Source of the DNA: an uncultured Neomegalonema sp.
GTDB taxonomy: Bacteria; Pseudomonadota; Alphaproteobacteria; Rhodobacterales; Rhodobacteraceae
Assembly: GCA_937974055.1 (NCBI GenBank)
Contig: CALJIU010000300.1
Coordinates: 1-36,910 of the forward strand
Length of the DNA stretch: 36,910 nucleotides
Direction of reading: 5' to 3'
The translations under genes were made by a program, and so were the position numbers. Under the pieces are notes generated by a model that was given only the letters and a program-made list of their open reading frames with translations, was not told the DNA's origin and did no database searches. Below, in pieces: positions 11,174 through 21,102 of this stretch; position 1 is the first letter of the stretch, and each line of letters opens with the position of its first letter.

Positions 11174-11239
11174 AGACGGGTCTTCTCTCTCGTTCGCGGG
11201 CCATGGACACCGGATCGGTCAGATCAGGGAGGGCGCGGC

Positions 11240-11446
11240 CTATGCCGCCTCGTCGTCGTCGTAATCCGGCTCGACGGCAACGATCACTTCGCGGTCACGG
11301 TAATGTCCACATGCCGAGCAGACATGGTGCGGGCGCTTCAGCTCGCCGCAATTGTCACATTCGTGGTGGGCTTGGGGCTTGAGCGCGTCGTGCGAGCGAC
11401 GCATACCGCGCCGAGAGCGCGTAATCTTTGACTTAGGGACAGCCAT
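11240..11446 (-). CDS. rpmF: 50S ribosomal protein L32
   Basis: [55 protein letters not shown]. Confidence 0.97.
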   Translation of the reverse strand: MAVPKSKITRSRRGMRRSHDALKPQAHHECDNCGELKRPHHVCSACGHYRDREVIVAVEPDYDDDEAA

Positions 11447-11560
11447 ATCGAATTCCTTGTTGCCGAGGTGCCCAACCCTGCCGAGACGAGCGGACATGGA
11501 GGCAGCGCATTTGAGGTCGCGAAACTAGCGATCCACGGCTCGAAAACAACCTTTTTCGCA

Positions 11561-12151
11561 TCATTCGCCGTCGTTTGACGATTCCATCTTCTTTTTGAGG
11601 TCCGCAAGTGACGCAAAAGGCTTGATATCCGCCTCCTCAATCGGCGCTGCACCCTTGGGAATAGCACTGAATACAGCGTCTTCGGCCACTTCCTCGCTGC
11701 GCGGATAGGGATCGAGGGCAATCCCCAACTCCTCGGCGATTACATCCATCAGGTCCAGCGGATCGGTCAGCGGTTCGGGAACCTCGCCCAGTTCCGAATC
11801 AGTCACGATCTCGTATTCCGCCCCCGGCTTCTCCTCGCCATAGAGCCGATCCATTGGCAGGAAGCCGCGTTCAAACTCCTCCTCGATGGTTGCCGGCACG
11901 GGGTCGAGCGTCACGACGCATTCCTGCGTCACCGCTGCTTCGATCCGCCCGGACAGGCGCACCCCCGCCCGCCACGGTTCGCTCTGCACCGTCCAAGACA
12001 GTGCATCGACGGCGACCAGCCCGAATCGCGCGCGCACCGCTTCGCGCTCGATTTCGGATGCCGTGCCGGTATGCTGCGCAGGTCCGGCGCGCAGATCGGT
12101 GACGGATAGACGGCGCGATTGAGCGTCGTTCGGGGATGCGGAGCTTGCCAT
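11561..12151 (-). CDS. DUF177/YceD family protein
   Basis: MASSASPNDAQSRRLSVTDLRAG...QECVVTLDPVPATIEEEFERGF...DPLDLMDVIAEELGIALDPYPRSEE; next to rpmF, divergent from bamE. Confidence 0.88.
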   Translation of the reverse strand: MASSASPNDAQSRRLSVTDLRAGPAQHTGTASEIEREAVRARFGLVAVDALSWTVQSEPWRAGVRLSGRIEAAVTQECVVTLDPVPATIEEEFERGFLPMDRLYGEEKPGAEYEIVTDSELGEVPEPLTDPLDLMDVIAEELGIALDPYPRSEEVAEDAVFSAIPKGAAPIEEADIKPFASLADLKKKMESSNDGE

Positions 12152-12233
12152 GATCCGTGCCTTTGCTTGAATTGTTGTCCGCAAGGCGCTAGCCCTCGGA
12201 AAAGCCGTCGTTCTGAGGCGAAGGAGTATCAGC

Positions 12234-12722
12234 ATGGACCGACTCGACTCAACACCCGCAAGCGCCCGCAAGCCGATTGCCCTCGCATTGGTTGCCGCCG
12301 TCCTTCTCGCGGCCTGCGAGCCAGTGCGCCAGACCCACGGCTACGTGCCCGCCGAAGCCTACGTCAAACGCATCAAGGTTGGCGAGGATGGGCGCGCCGA
12401 TGTTGTCAGCAAGATCGGACGCCCCAGCACCACCGGCACCTTCGAGTCGGATGAGGAATGGTACTACATCTCCCGCTCGACCGAGACGCGCGCCTTCTTC
12501 GCGCCGAAAGCGACCGAGCAGAAGGTGATGGTCCTGTCCTTCGACGCCGATGGTGTGGTGAAGGACATGAACCGCTATGCGCTGGAGGACGGTCAGGTGG
12601 TCGACCTCGTTACCCGCACCACGCCGACCCGTGGCAAGCGCCTGACCTTCCTGCAACAGCTTCTCGGCAATATCGGCAGGTTCACCCCCGGCCAGATCAC
12701 GGGCGACGAGTCGTTCTTCTAA
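12234..12722 (+). CDS. bamE: Outer membrane assembly lipoprotein BamE (SmpA/OmlA)
   Basis: Lipobox 'LLAAC'; 'EAYVKRIKVGEDGRADVVSKIGRPSTTGTFESDEEWYYISRSTE'. Confidence 0.88.
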   Translation: MDRLDSTPASARKPIALALVAAVLLAACEPVRQTHGYVPAEAYVKRIKVGEDGRADVVSKIGRPSTTGTFESDEEWYYISRSTETRAFFAPKATEQKVMVLSFDADGVVKDMNRYALEDGQVVDLVTRTTPTRGKRLTFLQQLLGNIGRFTPGQITGDESFF

Positions 12723-12753
12723 AGCTAATTGCGATTATCCCGAAACACCAAGC

Positions 12754-12789
12754 GCCATGTTTCGCGCAGCTCTTGGCGCGAAACATGGC
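12754..12789. other. Perfect 14-bp inverted repeat, intergenic hairpin without a U-tract
   Basis: GCCATGTTTCGCGC-AGCTCTTG-GCGCGAAACATGGC between bamE and the AhpD-like gene. Confidence 0.7.
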
Positions 12790-12845
12790 TCAGGTTTATC
12801 GCAGATCGTTATGATATGATCCTTTCGATAGGGGGCCGATAGAGA

Positions 12846-13241
12846 ATGGCGACCGTTTCCCTGTTGTCGGACGAGGATCTGTCGCCGGATGCGGCGGCGG
12901 TCTTTGCCGATATCCGTGCAGCGCGCGGCACCGAGTACGTCAATAACTTCTGGCGTGCCTTGGCCAATGATCCGCCGCTACTGCGTGCAACGTGGGAGCG
13001 GCTGAAGCATGTCATGGCCCCCGGCGCGCTCGATCCGCTGGTGAAGGAGATGCTCTACATGGCCGTCTCTACGGCAAATGGCTGCGAATACTGCATCCAT
13101 TCCCATTCGGCGGCGGCACGGGCGAAGGGGATGACCGACGCCCAATACGGCGAGCTTCTCGCTGTGATCGGCATGGCGATGCAGACGAACGGTCTGGTCA
13201 GCGCGATGCAGGTGCCAGTGGACACGGCGTTCGAGGCATAG
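12846..13241 (+). CDS. Carboxymuconolactone decarboxylase/AhpD-like protein
   Basis: 'LVKEMLYMAVSTANGCEYCIHSHSAAARAKGM' with CxxC..H AhpD-like active-site motif. Confidence 0.9.
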   Translation: MATVSLLSDEDLSPDAAAVFADIRAARGTEYVNNFWRALANDPPLLRATWERLKHVMAPGALDPLVKEMLYMAVSTANGCEYCIHSHSAAARAKGMTDAQYGELLAVIGMAMQTNGLVSAMQVPVDTAFEA

Positions 13242-13253
13242 CGCGAAACGCCG

Positions 13254-13907
13254 TCAATCCACCCGAACGATCTCTCCGTGATACCGCGCATCGGTCGGCT
13301 GACCCGTGGGCGAGCCGCCTTCTTCCTCGTAACTGAGCGCGAAGATATCCCCTGGCCCCGCGCGGAAGCTAGCGCGGCTGGTCGGGTCGTCGGGGAACAG
13401 GCCGATGGAGATCGGTCTCGTCGCCCCCTCCGGCAGGTGCCACATCTGCACGTCCTTGCCTTCGGGCGCGCGCACGTTCAGCGGGATCACTGTCGCCAGC
13501 CCGCTGCCCGTGTCGAATTCCACCACCATACCGGGGGTGCCATCGGCATCGGATGACACCACGGCCACATAGCGCGGAGCATCCGACGTGTCGCGCAGCG
13601 CGGGCAGGAAGGCCAGCGCCGCCATGCCCGCCGCCGCCATTCCGCCCAGCAAGGCAAATCCCTGCCACCGCCGCGCCCGTGCATTCGCTTTGCGCAGGTT
13701 GCGCCGTGTTTCGTCATGGGCCAGCCGCTGCGTGATCCGCGCGAACATCCCCTCCGGCGGCGTCACCGGCTCGATAGGGGAGAGCAGGGCAGCGAGCCGC
13801 AATTCCCAGTCTTCGCGGGCACGCCTTTGCCGGGGGCTTTCCCCTGTCTTTGGCAAGGTGCCCAGCGCCCGTTCGGCGGCATCCAGATTGCGTTCACCAC
13901 CCATCAT
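13254..13907 (-). CDS. RskA-like anti-sigma factor
   Basis: TM 'WQGFALLGGMAAAGMAALAFLPAL'; RskA-like C-terminal region 'VVEFDTGSGLATVIPLNVRAPEGKDVQMWHLPEGATRPISIGLFP'; proposed start ATG 13907 overlaps the sigma stop as ATGA. Confidence 0.85.
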   Translation of the reverse strand: MMGGERNLDAAERALGTLPKTGESPRQRRAREDWELRLAALLSPIEPVTPPEGMFARITQRLAHDETRRNLRKANARARRWQGFALLGGMAAAGMAALAFLPALRDTSDAPRYVAVVSSDADGTPGMVVEFDTGSGLATVIPLNVRAPEGKDVQMWHLPEGATRPISIGLFPDDPTSRASFRAGPGDIFALSYEEEGGSPTGQPTDARYHGEIVRVD

Positions 13908-14449
13908 TCGCTCAAACACGTCTTGAGGGAAATCAGACCCCGGCGCAGCCACGTTTTGATCGTGTTCACCGGCGTGTTAAAGGAGCGCGCGAGATCCTCG
14001 CGGGTTTCGCCGTGATAATAAGCCCGCAATACTAAATCGCGGTCCCGTGTCTCCAGCCGGTTCAGGCAATCCACCAGCGTCAGGTATTCGACCCCGCCAT
14101 CACTTGCGAGGGCCGGGTCCGGTGCAGCGGCCATTTCTGCTTCGGAGCCGGTCGCAGCGCCCAGAAAACCACGCCCCTGCCGCCGTAATGCATCGATAGA
14201 GCGGTTGCGCGCGATCACCGCCAGCCACGCTCCAGCCTGCCCCCGTCGACGGTCGAAATTATCAGCGCGGTTCCAGACATCGGTGAAGACATCCTGCAAG
14301 ACGTCTTCCGCCATCGCGCGATTGCGGCAAATCTTCAAGGCGATGCCGAACAATTTGGGACTGATACGGTCATACAGCAGTCGAAAAGCGGCCCTGTCTC
14401 GCCGGGCGGTGGCGAGCAGCAATTCATCTAGTTCGCTATCCGAAGCCAT
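13904..14449 (-). CDS. ECF RNA polymerase sigma factor
   Basis: Region 2 'FRLLYDRISPKLFGIALKICRNRAMAEDVLQDVFTDVWNRADNFD'; region 4 'LVLRAYYHGETREDLARSFNTPVNTIKTWLRRGLISLK'. Confidence 0.93.
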   Translation of the reverse strand: MASDSELDELLLATARRDRAAFRLLYDRISPKLFGIALKICRNRAMAEDVLQDVFTDVWNRADNFDRRRGQAGAWLAVIARNRSIDALRRQGRGFLGAATGSEAEMAAAPDPALASDGGVEYLTLVDCLNRLETRDRDLVLRAYYHGETREDLARSFNTPVNTIKTWLRRGLISLKTCLSE

Positions 14450-14664
14450 GCGGTTCCGCCCTGCTTGATCAGTTCCATCAAACTAACGCCGCCCGCGAAA
14501 CTTTCCACACTTCCGTTGCGAATGGCAGAAGAACGCAGAATGCGAATCCCTCTCCCATTCACCCCACCGAAGGGGGGAGGGTGGCGCGCGCCTTCGGCCC
14601 CACACACCCTTGTGGTGGTTCTCACCTGCCTCCACGCCGCAGGCGCGCGTCCTTTTTCCAAGGG

Positions 14665-15876
14665 TCAGGCAGCCAGCCGTTCTCGCCGCGCGAGCAGGGT
14701 GCCGTAGATCAATGCCAGCGCCGCGATACACACCGGCACCATCACGGCGAGGATCACGAAACCCCATCCCCCCGTCGCCATCAGCTTGCCCGAACTCAGC
14801 GCGGCGGTCGCCATCATGCCCATGACGAGAAAATCGTTCAGTCCCTGCACCCGCGCCCGGTCCTCAGGCCGATGATGCGCCGCCAGCAGGCTGGTCGCGC
14901 CGATATAGCCGAAATTCCACCCCAGCCCCAGCAGGATCAGGGCGATGTAGAAATCATGCAGCTCGATCCCCGACAGCGCCACCGCCGAACAGGCGGTCAG
15001 CAATGCCAATCCCACCGCGATCACCGGGCGCGGCCCGACGCGGGCGATGATCGACCCGGTGAAGAAACTGGGGGCGAACATGGCGATGACATGCCACTGC
15101 ACCACCCCCGCCGCATCCACCGTCCCGAATCCGCAGGCAACCATGGCCAGCGGCGTCGAGGTCATCATCAGCGTCATTGTTCCGTACACGAACATCGCGC
15201 AGAGCATGGCAACGGGGATATTCCGATCCGCGAAAATCTCCGCCCATGGCCGGGGCGGCACGCGCTCCGCCTTCGGAGCGGGCGTTGGGATATCGAGAAA
15301 GGCGATCAGCACCATCCCGATCAAGTTCACGACCACCAGAAAGCCAAACGCCCCCACGAATGGCACGGCGGAAAACGCCCCGTCCATCCGCGTCACGATC
15401 TGCGCGCTCAGGACCGCCGCGACCAGCCCCCCGGCCAGCACCAGCGATATCGCCTTGGGCTTGTATTCGTCGGGGGCCGTATCGGTGGCGGCAAAGCGAA
15501 AATAGCCCTGCGTTGCCTGATAGACCCCCGCAAACATATAGGCGAAGCACAGCATCCAGAATTCGCCGCGCAGCATCGCCAATGCCGCAAAGGTGCCACC
15601 CAGCATGGCCAAGCCGGTCCCAAGCCAGAACCCCGCTTTTCGCCCAAAGCGCCCCATGAACAGCGACATGGGCACCGCCGTCAGCATCCCGGTCAGCATC
15701 TGTACCGCGATGGGCAACGTGGCCAATCCCGGATCATCGGCCAGAATCGCACCGGCAAGCCCGCCGAGGATGATATAGACGGGTAACTGAGAGCCGAGCA
15801 CCGCGCTCATGGTGGCCAATACCGCGACATTGCGCACCGCGCGCGGCTTATCCATCATGGGCGCGGCATCGGTCAT
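14665..15876 (-). CDS. MFS transporter
   Basis: About 12 hydrophobic segments; 'GMLTAVPMSLFMGRFGRKAGFWLGTGLAMLGG' MFS loop 2-3 motif; 4-bp overlap with nusB. Confidence 0.9.
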   Translation of the reverse strand: MTDAAPMMDKPRAVRNVAVLATMSAVLGSQLPVYIILGGLAGAILADDPGLATLPIAVQMLTGMLTAVPMSLFMGRFGRKAGFWLGTGLAMLGGTFAALAMLRGEFWMLCFAYMFAGVYQATQGYFRFAATDTAPDEYKPKAISLVLAGGLVAAVLSAQIVTRMDGAFSAVPFVGAFGFLVVVNLIGMVLIAFLDIPTPAPKAERVPPRPWAEIFADRNIPVAMLCAMFVYGTMTLMMTSTPLAMVACGFGTVDAAGVVQWHVIAMFAPSFFTGSIIARVGPRPVIAVGLALLTACSAVALSGIELHDFYIALILLGLGWNFGYIGATSLLAAHHRPEDRARVQGLNDFLVMGMMATAALSSGKLMATGGWGFVILAVMVPVCIAALALIYGTLLARRERLAA

Positions 15877-16397
15877 GTCTCGGCTGTCGGCGGCGGGCCG
15901 TCCCGGAACTCGCGAGCGAGGGCATCCAGCACACCATTCGCGAATTTCGCTTCATCCCCCTCGAAGAAAGCCTTCGCCACCTCGACATATTCGTTGATGA
16001 TGACGTTGCGCGGCACCTTTGGCATCGTCAGGAACTCGCTCCCCGCCGCCCGGAACAATGCCCGCAGGGTCGGGTCGATGCGCTTTAGCGGCCAGCCGGA
16101 TTTCATCACGCCATCGACCGCCTTGTCGATCCGCCCCTGCTGATCGACCACCCCTTCCAATGTCTTGCGAAAGTGCTTTTTATCGGCTTTGGCGATCTGT
16201 TCGTCGTCGATCTCCTGAACGGCCCGGTGCGACTGAAATTCCAGCACGATGGACCGCCAGTCCGTGCCCGTCATCTCCATCTGATACAGCGCCTGCACCG
16301 CATTCAGCCGCGCCGCAGACCGGGCGCGACGGGTTACATCGTTGCGGTTCAGGGCTGGCGCATCGGTCGTCGCTTCCGTTCCGGGTCCGTCAGACAT
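15873..16397 (-). CDS. nusB: Transcription antitermination factor NusB
   Basis: 'RRARSAARLNAVQALYQMEMTG', 'FFEGDEAKFANGVLDALAREFR'. Confidence 0.94.
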   Translation of the reverse strand: MSDGPGTEATTDAPALNRNDVTRRARSAARLNAVQALYQMEMTGTDWRSIVLEFQSHRAVQEIDDEQIAKADKKHFRKTLEGVVDQQGRIDKAVDGVMKSGWPLKRIDPTLRALFRAAGSEFLTMPKVPRNVIINEYVEVAKAFFEGDEAKFANGVLDALAREFRDGPPPTAET

Positions 16398-16902
16398 CGC
16401 GCGTCGTGCCCGTATCGTCGGCCATCTGGATATGCTCCGAGTCCGGCAGGAAGCTGGATGACCGCTTTGCCGCCTGCGCCCCGTCGCGCATTCCGATCAA
16501 GGCGATGCAGGCATCTGCGGCCCCTGCGCCCTTGTTCTTCTGGGTCGGGTCGGCGCGCACATAGGCCTGATCCATGTTCTCGACCGTCAGGATGCCGTTG
16601 CCGATGGCCAAGCCCTGCTCGATGCCCAACGACATGATCCCCCGTGCGGACTCGTTCGACACCGTGTCGTAATGCGAGGTTTCCCCCCGGATCACGCATC
16701 CCAGCGCGACATAGCCATCATACCGCCCGTTCTGCGCCGCCATGGCAATCGCAATGGGCAGTTCCAGCGCCCCCGGCACTTCGGTCACATCCGTCTCGAC
16801 CCCCGCCTCGACCAGCCGGTCGACGCAGCCTTGAGTCAGCATATCGGCGATATCGCGGTAGAAGGGGGCGACGACGACCAGCACCCGTTTCGATTCAAGC
16901 AT
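16390..16902 (-). CDS. ribH: 6,7-dimethyl-8-ribityllumazine synthase
   Basis: 'VLVVVAPFYRDIADMLTQG', 'EVPGALELPIAIAMAA', 'YVALGCVIRGETSHYDTVSNESARG'. Confidence 0.96.
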   Translation of the reverse strand: MLESKRVLVVVAPFYRDIADMLTQGCVDRLVEAGVETDVTEVPGALELPIAIAMAAQNGRYDGYVALGCVIRGETSHYDTVSNESARGIMSLGIEQGLAIGNGILTVENMDQAYVRADPTQKNKGAGAADACIALIGMRDGAQAAKRSSSFLPDSEHIQMADDTGTTRDV

Positions 16903-16904
16903 CT

Positions 16905-17525
16905 CTAGCGCTCCCCCTGACGCGCCGCACGCGCGTCTTCCAGCCGTGCCACGTATCGCGCCAGCACGTCGATTTCAAGGTTTACCGCCACCCCTGCGCT
17001 CAATGCGCCAAGTGTCGTTTCCGATTGCGTATGCGGAATGATGTTCACACCAAAGCGCGACCCCTCCACCTCGTTCACCGTCAGCGACACCCCGTCCAGC
17101 GTCACCGATCCCTTCGGCGCGATGAACCGGGCGAGATCGTCGCTCGCCTCGAAGACCAGCCGCAGCGAATCCCCCTCTGGCGTTGCCGAGGCGACCCGCG
17201 CTGTCCCATCCACATGCCCGCTGACGATATGTCCGCCCAGCTCGTCGCCGATCCGCAGCGCCCGTTCGAGGTTCAGCCGCGTGCCCGCGCGCCAATCCCC
17301 CGCATTCGTCGCCCCCAGCGTTTCGGCGGAGGCATCGACGGCGAACCAGTTGCCGTCCCCATCCTTGCCCTTATCCGTCACGGTCAGGCAGCAGCCCGAA
17401 CACGCGATGGACGCCCCGGTCGCAACCGTCTCCATGTCGTAGGCCGTGCCGATCACAAAGCGCGTATCGCCCCGCGTCTCCACGCTGCGCACGGTGCCGA
17501 TATCGGTGATGATGCCGGTGAACAT
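16905..17525 (-). CDS. ribE: Riboflavin synthase subunit alpha
   Basis: MFTGIITDIGTVRSVE...; duplicated lumazine-binding domains; 'HIVSGHVDGTARV', 'KGSVTLDGVSLTVNEV'. Confidence 0.96.
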   Translation of the reverse strand: MFTGIITDIGTVRSVETRGDTRFVIGTAYDMETVATGASIACSGCCLTVTDKGKDGDGNWFAVDASAETLGATNAGDWRAGTRLNLERALRIGDELGGHIVSGHVDGTARVASATPEGDSLRLVFEASDDLARFIAPKGSVTLDGVSLTVNEVEGSRFGVNIIPHTQSETTLGALSAGVAVNLEIDVLARYVARLEDARAARQGER

Positions 17526-17530
17526 TCTTG

Positions 17531-18622
17531 TCAGTCCTCTTGGTCGCGTCGCCAGACGCATAAGGTGTCGGGTCCGATTGCCTCGCAGGAGACTTGCCGG
17601 AAACGCGGCGCATCCGCCAGTGCGTTTATGCCCATCGCATCCAGCGCCCGTCGCGCGTCCCCGCCCAAGATGGTGCCGCCGGTGAACCAGACCAGCCGAT
17701 CCACGCAATCCGCGCGTAGCAGGGCCGTCGCCAGCGTCGCGCCCCCCTCGCAGAAAATCGACGCATGGCCCAGCCCTGCAATCGCGTCCAGCAGGGCAGG
17801 GGCATCCCCCGCCATCTGTATCACCGCCGCCCCCGCCGCTTCCAGCGCGGCGGCCCGGTCTGGATAGGCCGCACGGTCGCCGAGGATGACCGCAGCACCC
17901 GCCGTCAGTACGCGCGCGGTCGTCGGCGTCCGCAGCCGCCGGTCCGCAATCACCGGCACCGGGCTCGCGTCCGCCATCCCCACCAGCCGCACATCCAGCG
18001 CAGGGTCATCCGCCAGCACCGTACCCGCCCCCGTCAGGATCGCATCCGAGCGCGCCCGCATCAGGTGCACCCGCCGCCGCGCATCCGGCCCGGTAATCCA
18101 CTGCGACTCCCCCGCCGCCGTGGCAATCGCCCCGTCCAGCGTCGTCGCCAGTTTCAGCGTCACCGTCGCCCGCCCGCTGCGCCGCATCCGCAGGTATGGC
18201 GCGAGCAGCGCGCGTGCCGCCTTCTCACCCGGACCCACCGTCACGGCGATGTCCGCCGCCTCCAAAGCCGCAAACCCCCGCCCTGCCACGCGCGGGTCGG
18301 GATCGGCGAAGGGGGCGACCACCCGCCCCACCCCTGCCTGAACCAGTGCCTGCGCGCAGGGCGGCGTCTTTCCATGATGCGCGCAGGGTTCGAGGGTTAC
18401 GAACACCGTCGCCCCCCGCACGGTGCCCGCCCCATAGCGCGCTGCGGCATCGGCTAGGGCATTCGTCTCCGCATGGGGCCGACCGCCATCGCCGGTTCGC
18501 CCCCGGCCCAGCACCCGTCCGCCACGCATGATAATGCATCCGACTGCCGGATTCCCCCCGGTTCGCCCCAGCCCGCGCCGGGCCATTGCGAGGGCGAGGG
18601 CCATGCCCTGCGCGTCAGGCAT
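17531..18622 (-). CDS. ribD: Bifunctional diaminohydroxyphosphoribosylaminopyrimidine deaminase/reductase
   Basis: '[14 protein letters not shown]', 'HAETNAL', '[20 protein letters not shown]', reductase '[27 protein letters not shown]'. Start 18622 or 18625. Confidence 0.96.
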   Translation of the reverse strand: MPDAQGMALALAMARRGLGRTGGNPAVGCIIMRGGRVLGRGRTGDGGRPHAETNALADAAARYGAGTVRGATVFVTLEPCAHHGKTPPCAQALVQAGVGRVVAPFADPDPRVAGRGFAALEAADIAVTVGPGEKAARALLAPYLRMRRSGRATVTLKLATTLDGAIATAAGESQWITGPDARRRVHLMRARSDAILTGAGTVLADDPALDVRLVGMADASPVPVIADRRLRTPTTARVLTAGAAVILGDRAAYPDRAAALEAAGAAVIQMAGDAPALLDAIAGLGHASIFCEGGATLATALLRADCVDRLVWFTGGTILGGDARRALDAMGINALADAPRFRQVSCEAIGPDTLCVWRRDQED

Positions 18623-19100
18623 CATCCGGATTTTCCGGGCCTTCCACCTGCGGCGGTCGTAATTCCTGCACGAACGTCTCGAAATCGCTGGCATCCGAGA
18701 AATTGCGATACACGCTCGCGAAGCGCACATAGGCGACCGTGTCGATCCCTGCCAGCGCCTGCATCACCGTCTCCCCGATCCGGTCTGATGCAATTTCAGT
18801 CTCACCTTGCGACTCCAACTGTCTTACGATGGCGCTAACCATGCGTTCGATGCGTTCCGGCTCGATGGCGCGCTTGCGCACCGCCATATGAATCGAATGG
18901 GCCATTTTGTCCCGGTCGAACGGTACGCGCCGTCCGTTCTTCTTCAGGACGGTCAATTCGCGCAGTTGCACCCGCTCGAAGGTCGTGAACCGTGCCCCGC
19001 ATTCGGGACAGAACCGCCGCCGCCGGATCGCGCTGTGATCCTCAGCAGGGCGCGAATCCTTCACCTGAGAACTGGTATCGCCACAGAATGGACAGCGCAT
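18615..19100 (-). CDS. nrdR: Transcriptional regulator NrdR
   Basis: [45 protein letters not shown]; zinc ribbon plus ATP-cone. Confidence 0.97.
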   Translation of the reverse strand: MRCPFCGDTSSQVKDSRPAEDHSAIRRRRFCPECGARFTTFERVQLRELTVLKKNGRRVPFDRDKMAHSIHMAVRKRAIEPERIERMVSAIVRQLESQGETEIASDRIGETVMQALAGIDTVAYVRFASVYRNFSDASDFETFVQELRPPQVEGPENPDDA

Positions 19101-19143
19101 GGTCGACCCCTCGTTGTCATGCATTGCTTTCCACTTACAACGG

Positions 19144-19170
19144 AAAACGCCGCCCCGAAAGGGGGCGGCG
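19144..19170 (-). terminator. Rho-independent terminator downstream of glyA
   Basis: 9-bp stem CGCCGCCCC/GGGGCGGCG with 5-nt loop, followed on the minus strand by TTTT. Confidence 0.75.
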
Positions 19171-19199
19171 CCGCATCGTCTTTTAACGGATCGTCAGGA

Positions 19200-20495
19200 T
19201 CAAAGCTGATCGTAGATCGGGAAGCGGCGGCACATGGCAATCGCCTGTTCCTTGACCTGCGCTTCGACTTCACCATTGCCCTCCGGCCCGTTTGCCGCGA
19301 GGCCGTCCACGACCTTGTTGATCATCTGGCCGATCTCGGTGAACTCCGCCTCACCAAAGCCGCGCGTCGTTCCGGCGGGTGATCCAAGACGAACGCCCGA
19401 TGTGACCATCGCTTTTTCCGGATCGAACGGCACGCCGTTCTTATTGCAGGTGATATGCGCCCGGCCCAGCGCGGCCTCGGTATCATTGCCCTTCACGCCT
19501 TTTGGTCGCAGATCGACCAGCAGCACATGCGTATCCGTCCCGCCCGTCACCAGATCGAGGCCCCCGTCCATCAGGGCCGCCGCCATCGCCTTGGCGTTCT
19601 TGATGACCTGCCCGGTATACTCTTTATACTCCGGCGTCAGTGCCTCGCCAAAGGCCACGGCTTTTGCGGCGATCACGTGCATCAGTGGCCCGCCCTGCAA
19701 GCCGGGGAAAACGGCGGAGTTGAACTTTTTGCCCAGCGCGTCGTCGTTCGACAGGATCATGCCCCCGCGTGGTCCGCGCAGCGTCTTATGCGTCGTCGTC
19801 GTCGCAACATGGCAGTGTTCCAGCGGGTTCGGGTGATGACCACCTGCGACTAGCCCGGAGAAATGCGCCATATCCACATGCAGGATGGCCCCGACCGAAT
19901 CCGCGATCTCGCGGAATTTCTTCGCGTCGATCTGGCGTGGCACCGCCGACCCGCCCGCATAGATGAGTGCAGGCTTGTGCTCTTCGGCCAGCTTGGCAAC
20001 CTGATCGTAATCGATGAGGTTCGTGTCTTCGGTCACGCCATACTGAACGGCATTGAACCATTTGCCCGACATATTAGGCCGTGCGCCATGAGTCAGGTGC
20101 CCTCCCGACGCCAGGTCCATCCCAAGGATCGTATCCCCCGGCTTGATGGTGGCCAGCATGACTGCTTGGTTTGCCTGTGCGCCCGAATGAGGCTGTACGT
20201 TGGCATAGGAGCAGTCGAACAGTTTACACGCCCGCTCGATGGCCAGCGCCTCAGCCGTATCGACATGTTCGCAACCACCGTAATAGCGTTTGCCCGGATA
20301 CCCTTCCGCATATTTGTTCGTCATTACCGAGCCTTGCGCCTGCATCACGGCGCGGCTGACGATATTTTCGGAGGCGATCAGTTCGATCTCTTCCTGCTGG
20401 CGTGTCAGTTCGCGGGTCATGGCCTCCTGAATCGCCGGATCACGTTCTGCGAGATCCTGCTGAAAGAAGCCGTTGGCCAGTGCTGCGTCGAGCAT
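19200..20495 (-). CDS. glyA: Serine hydroxymethyltransferase
   Basis: '[48 protein letters not shown]', '[19 protein letters not shown]'. Confidence 0.97.
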   Translation of the reverse strand: MLDAALANGFFQQDLAERDPAIQEAMTRELTRQQEEIELIASENIVSRAVMQAQGSVMTNKYAEGYPGKRYYGGCEHVDTAEALAIERACKLFDCSYANVQPHSGAQANQAVMLATIKPGDTILGMDLASGGHLTHGARPNMSGKWFNAVQYGVTEDTNLIDYDQVAKLAEEHKPALIYAGGSAVPRQIDAKKFREIADSVGAILHVDMAHFSGLVAGGHHPNPLEHCHVATTTTHKTLRGPRGGMILSNDDALGKKFNSAVFPGLQGGPLMHVIAAKAVAFGEALTPEYKEYTGQVIKNAKAMAAALMDGGLDLVTGGTDTHVLLVDLRPKGVKGNDTEAALGRAHITCNKNGVPFDPEKAMVTSGVRLGSPAGTTRGFGEAEFTEIGQMINKVVDGLAANGPEGNGEVEAQVKEQAIAMCRRFPIYDQL

Positions 20496-20873
20496 CGCGC
20501 TCTCTCCCTATGCAATAATTTTTGCCGAAGTTCGTTAAACTTCGCCGCTTTCCCTATCATACCTCTACACCATCTGGCCTTGCCTCAGCAATTTACGAAT
20601 CAGTCATGTTCAATGTCGCGCCGAAGGCCGGGGACAATGTATAATCTTAACGAAACACCCGAAAGAATCGTTCGATGCACATGGTTCATAATGAGACATC
20701 TCCAGATTGGACATGTTAAGAATACGGCGTAGGATTGCGTTCGGAACGCCCATTTTTCGCCCCAATTGCAAGGGTTTCCGGTGTGTTTCATCGTGATGGT
20801 ATCGATCTATTCACCCACCTTATCGTTGAATTAAGGACACAGTTTCGAGTGGTTAACCCTTCTTGTTCCTTTT

Positions 20874-20901
20874 TTGAATGATTTGGAAACTGGCGTATGC
20901 T
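20874..20901 (+). promoter_or_regulatory. Candidate sigma70-type promoter for the 31-aa ORF and giant repeat gene
   Basis: TTGAAT - 16 bp - TATGCT in the long AT-richer intergenic region. Pattern match only. Confidence 0.35.
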
Positions 20902-20929
20902 AGCTCGTATCTACCAGCGGTAACTCGTC

Positions 20930-20944
20930 ACCTGTGTGACAGGT
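20930..20944. promoter_or_regulatory. Perfect inverted repeat in the giant-gene leader, possible regulator site
   Basis: ACCTGT-GTG-ACAGGT, overlapping a second inverted repeat GTCAC-CTGT-GTGAC. Confidence 0.4.
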
Positions 20945-21006
20945 TGCGGCGGTCGTGCGTCATGTACGGTTCTGGCCTCCTCGGCGGATGAGGCGGAGAA
21001 GTTGGA

Positions 21007-21102
21007 ATGAAAATTGCTTGGGAGGCCGTGGCTCTTGCCTGTGGTCTTTTTTTGGCAACCGGCTATGGCGTGAGACGAAAATGGAGTGGAGATGAGCAAT
21101 GA
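21007..21102 (+). CDS. Putative 31-aa small hydrophobic protein or leader peptide, ATGA-overlapped with the giant repeat gene
   Basis: ATG AAA ATT GCT TGG ... GAG CAA TGA = [31 protein letters not shown]; hydrophobic core then RRK; GGAG upstream; its TGA (21100-21102) overlaps the next ATG (21099-21101). Confidence 0.5.
   Translation: MKIAWEAVALACGLFLATGYGVRRKWSGDEQ

Noticed and set aside
9954-11264. 436-aa and 571-aa plus-strand ORFs opposite fabH/plsX
   Set aside because: Antisense to two clearly identified fatty-acid synthesis genes; Arg/Ser/Pro-rich shadow ORFs.
20600-20791. 63-aa minus-strand ORF in the glyA/giant-gene intergenic region
   Set aside because: No convincing ribosome-binding site, no recognisable domain; composition looks non-coding.
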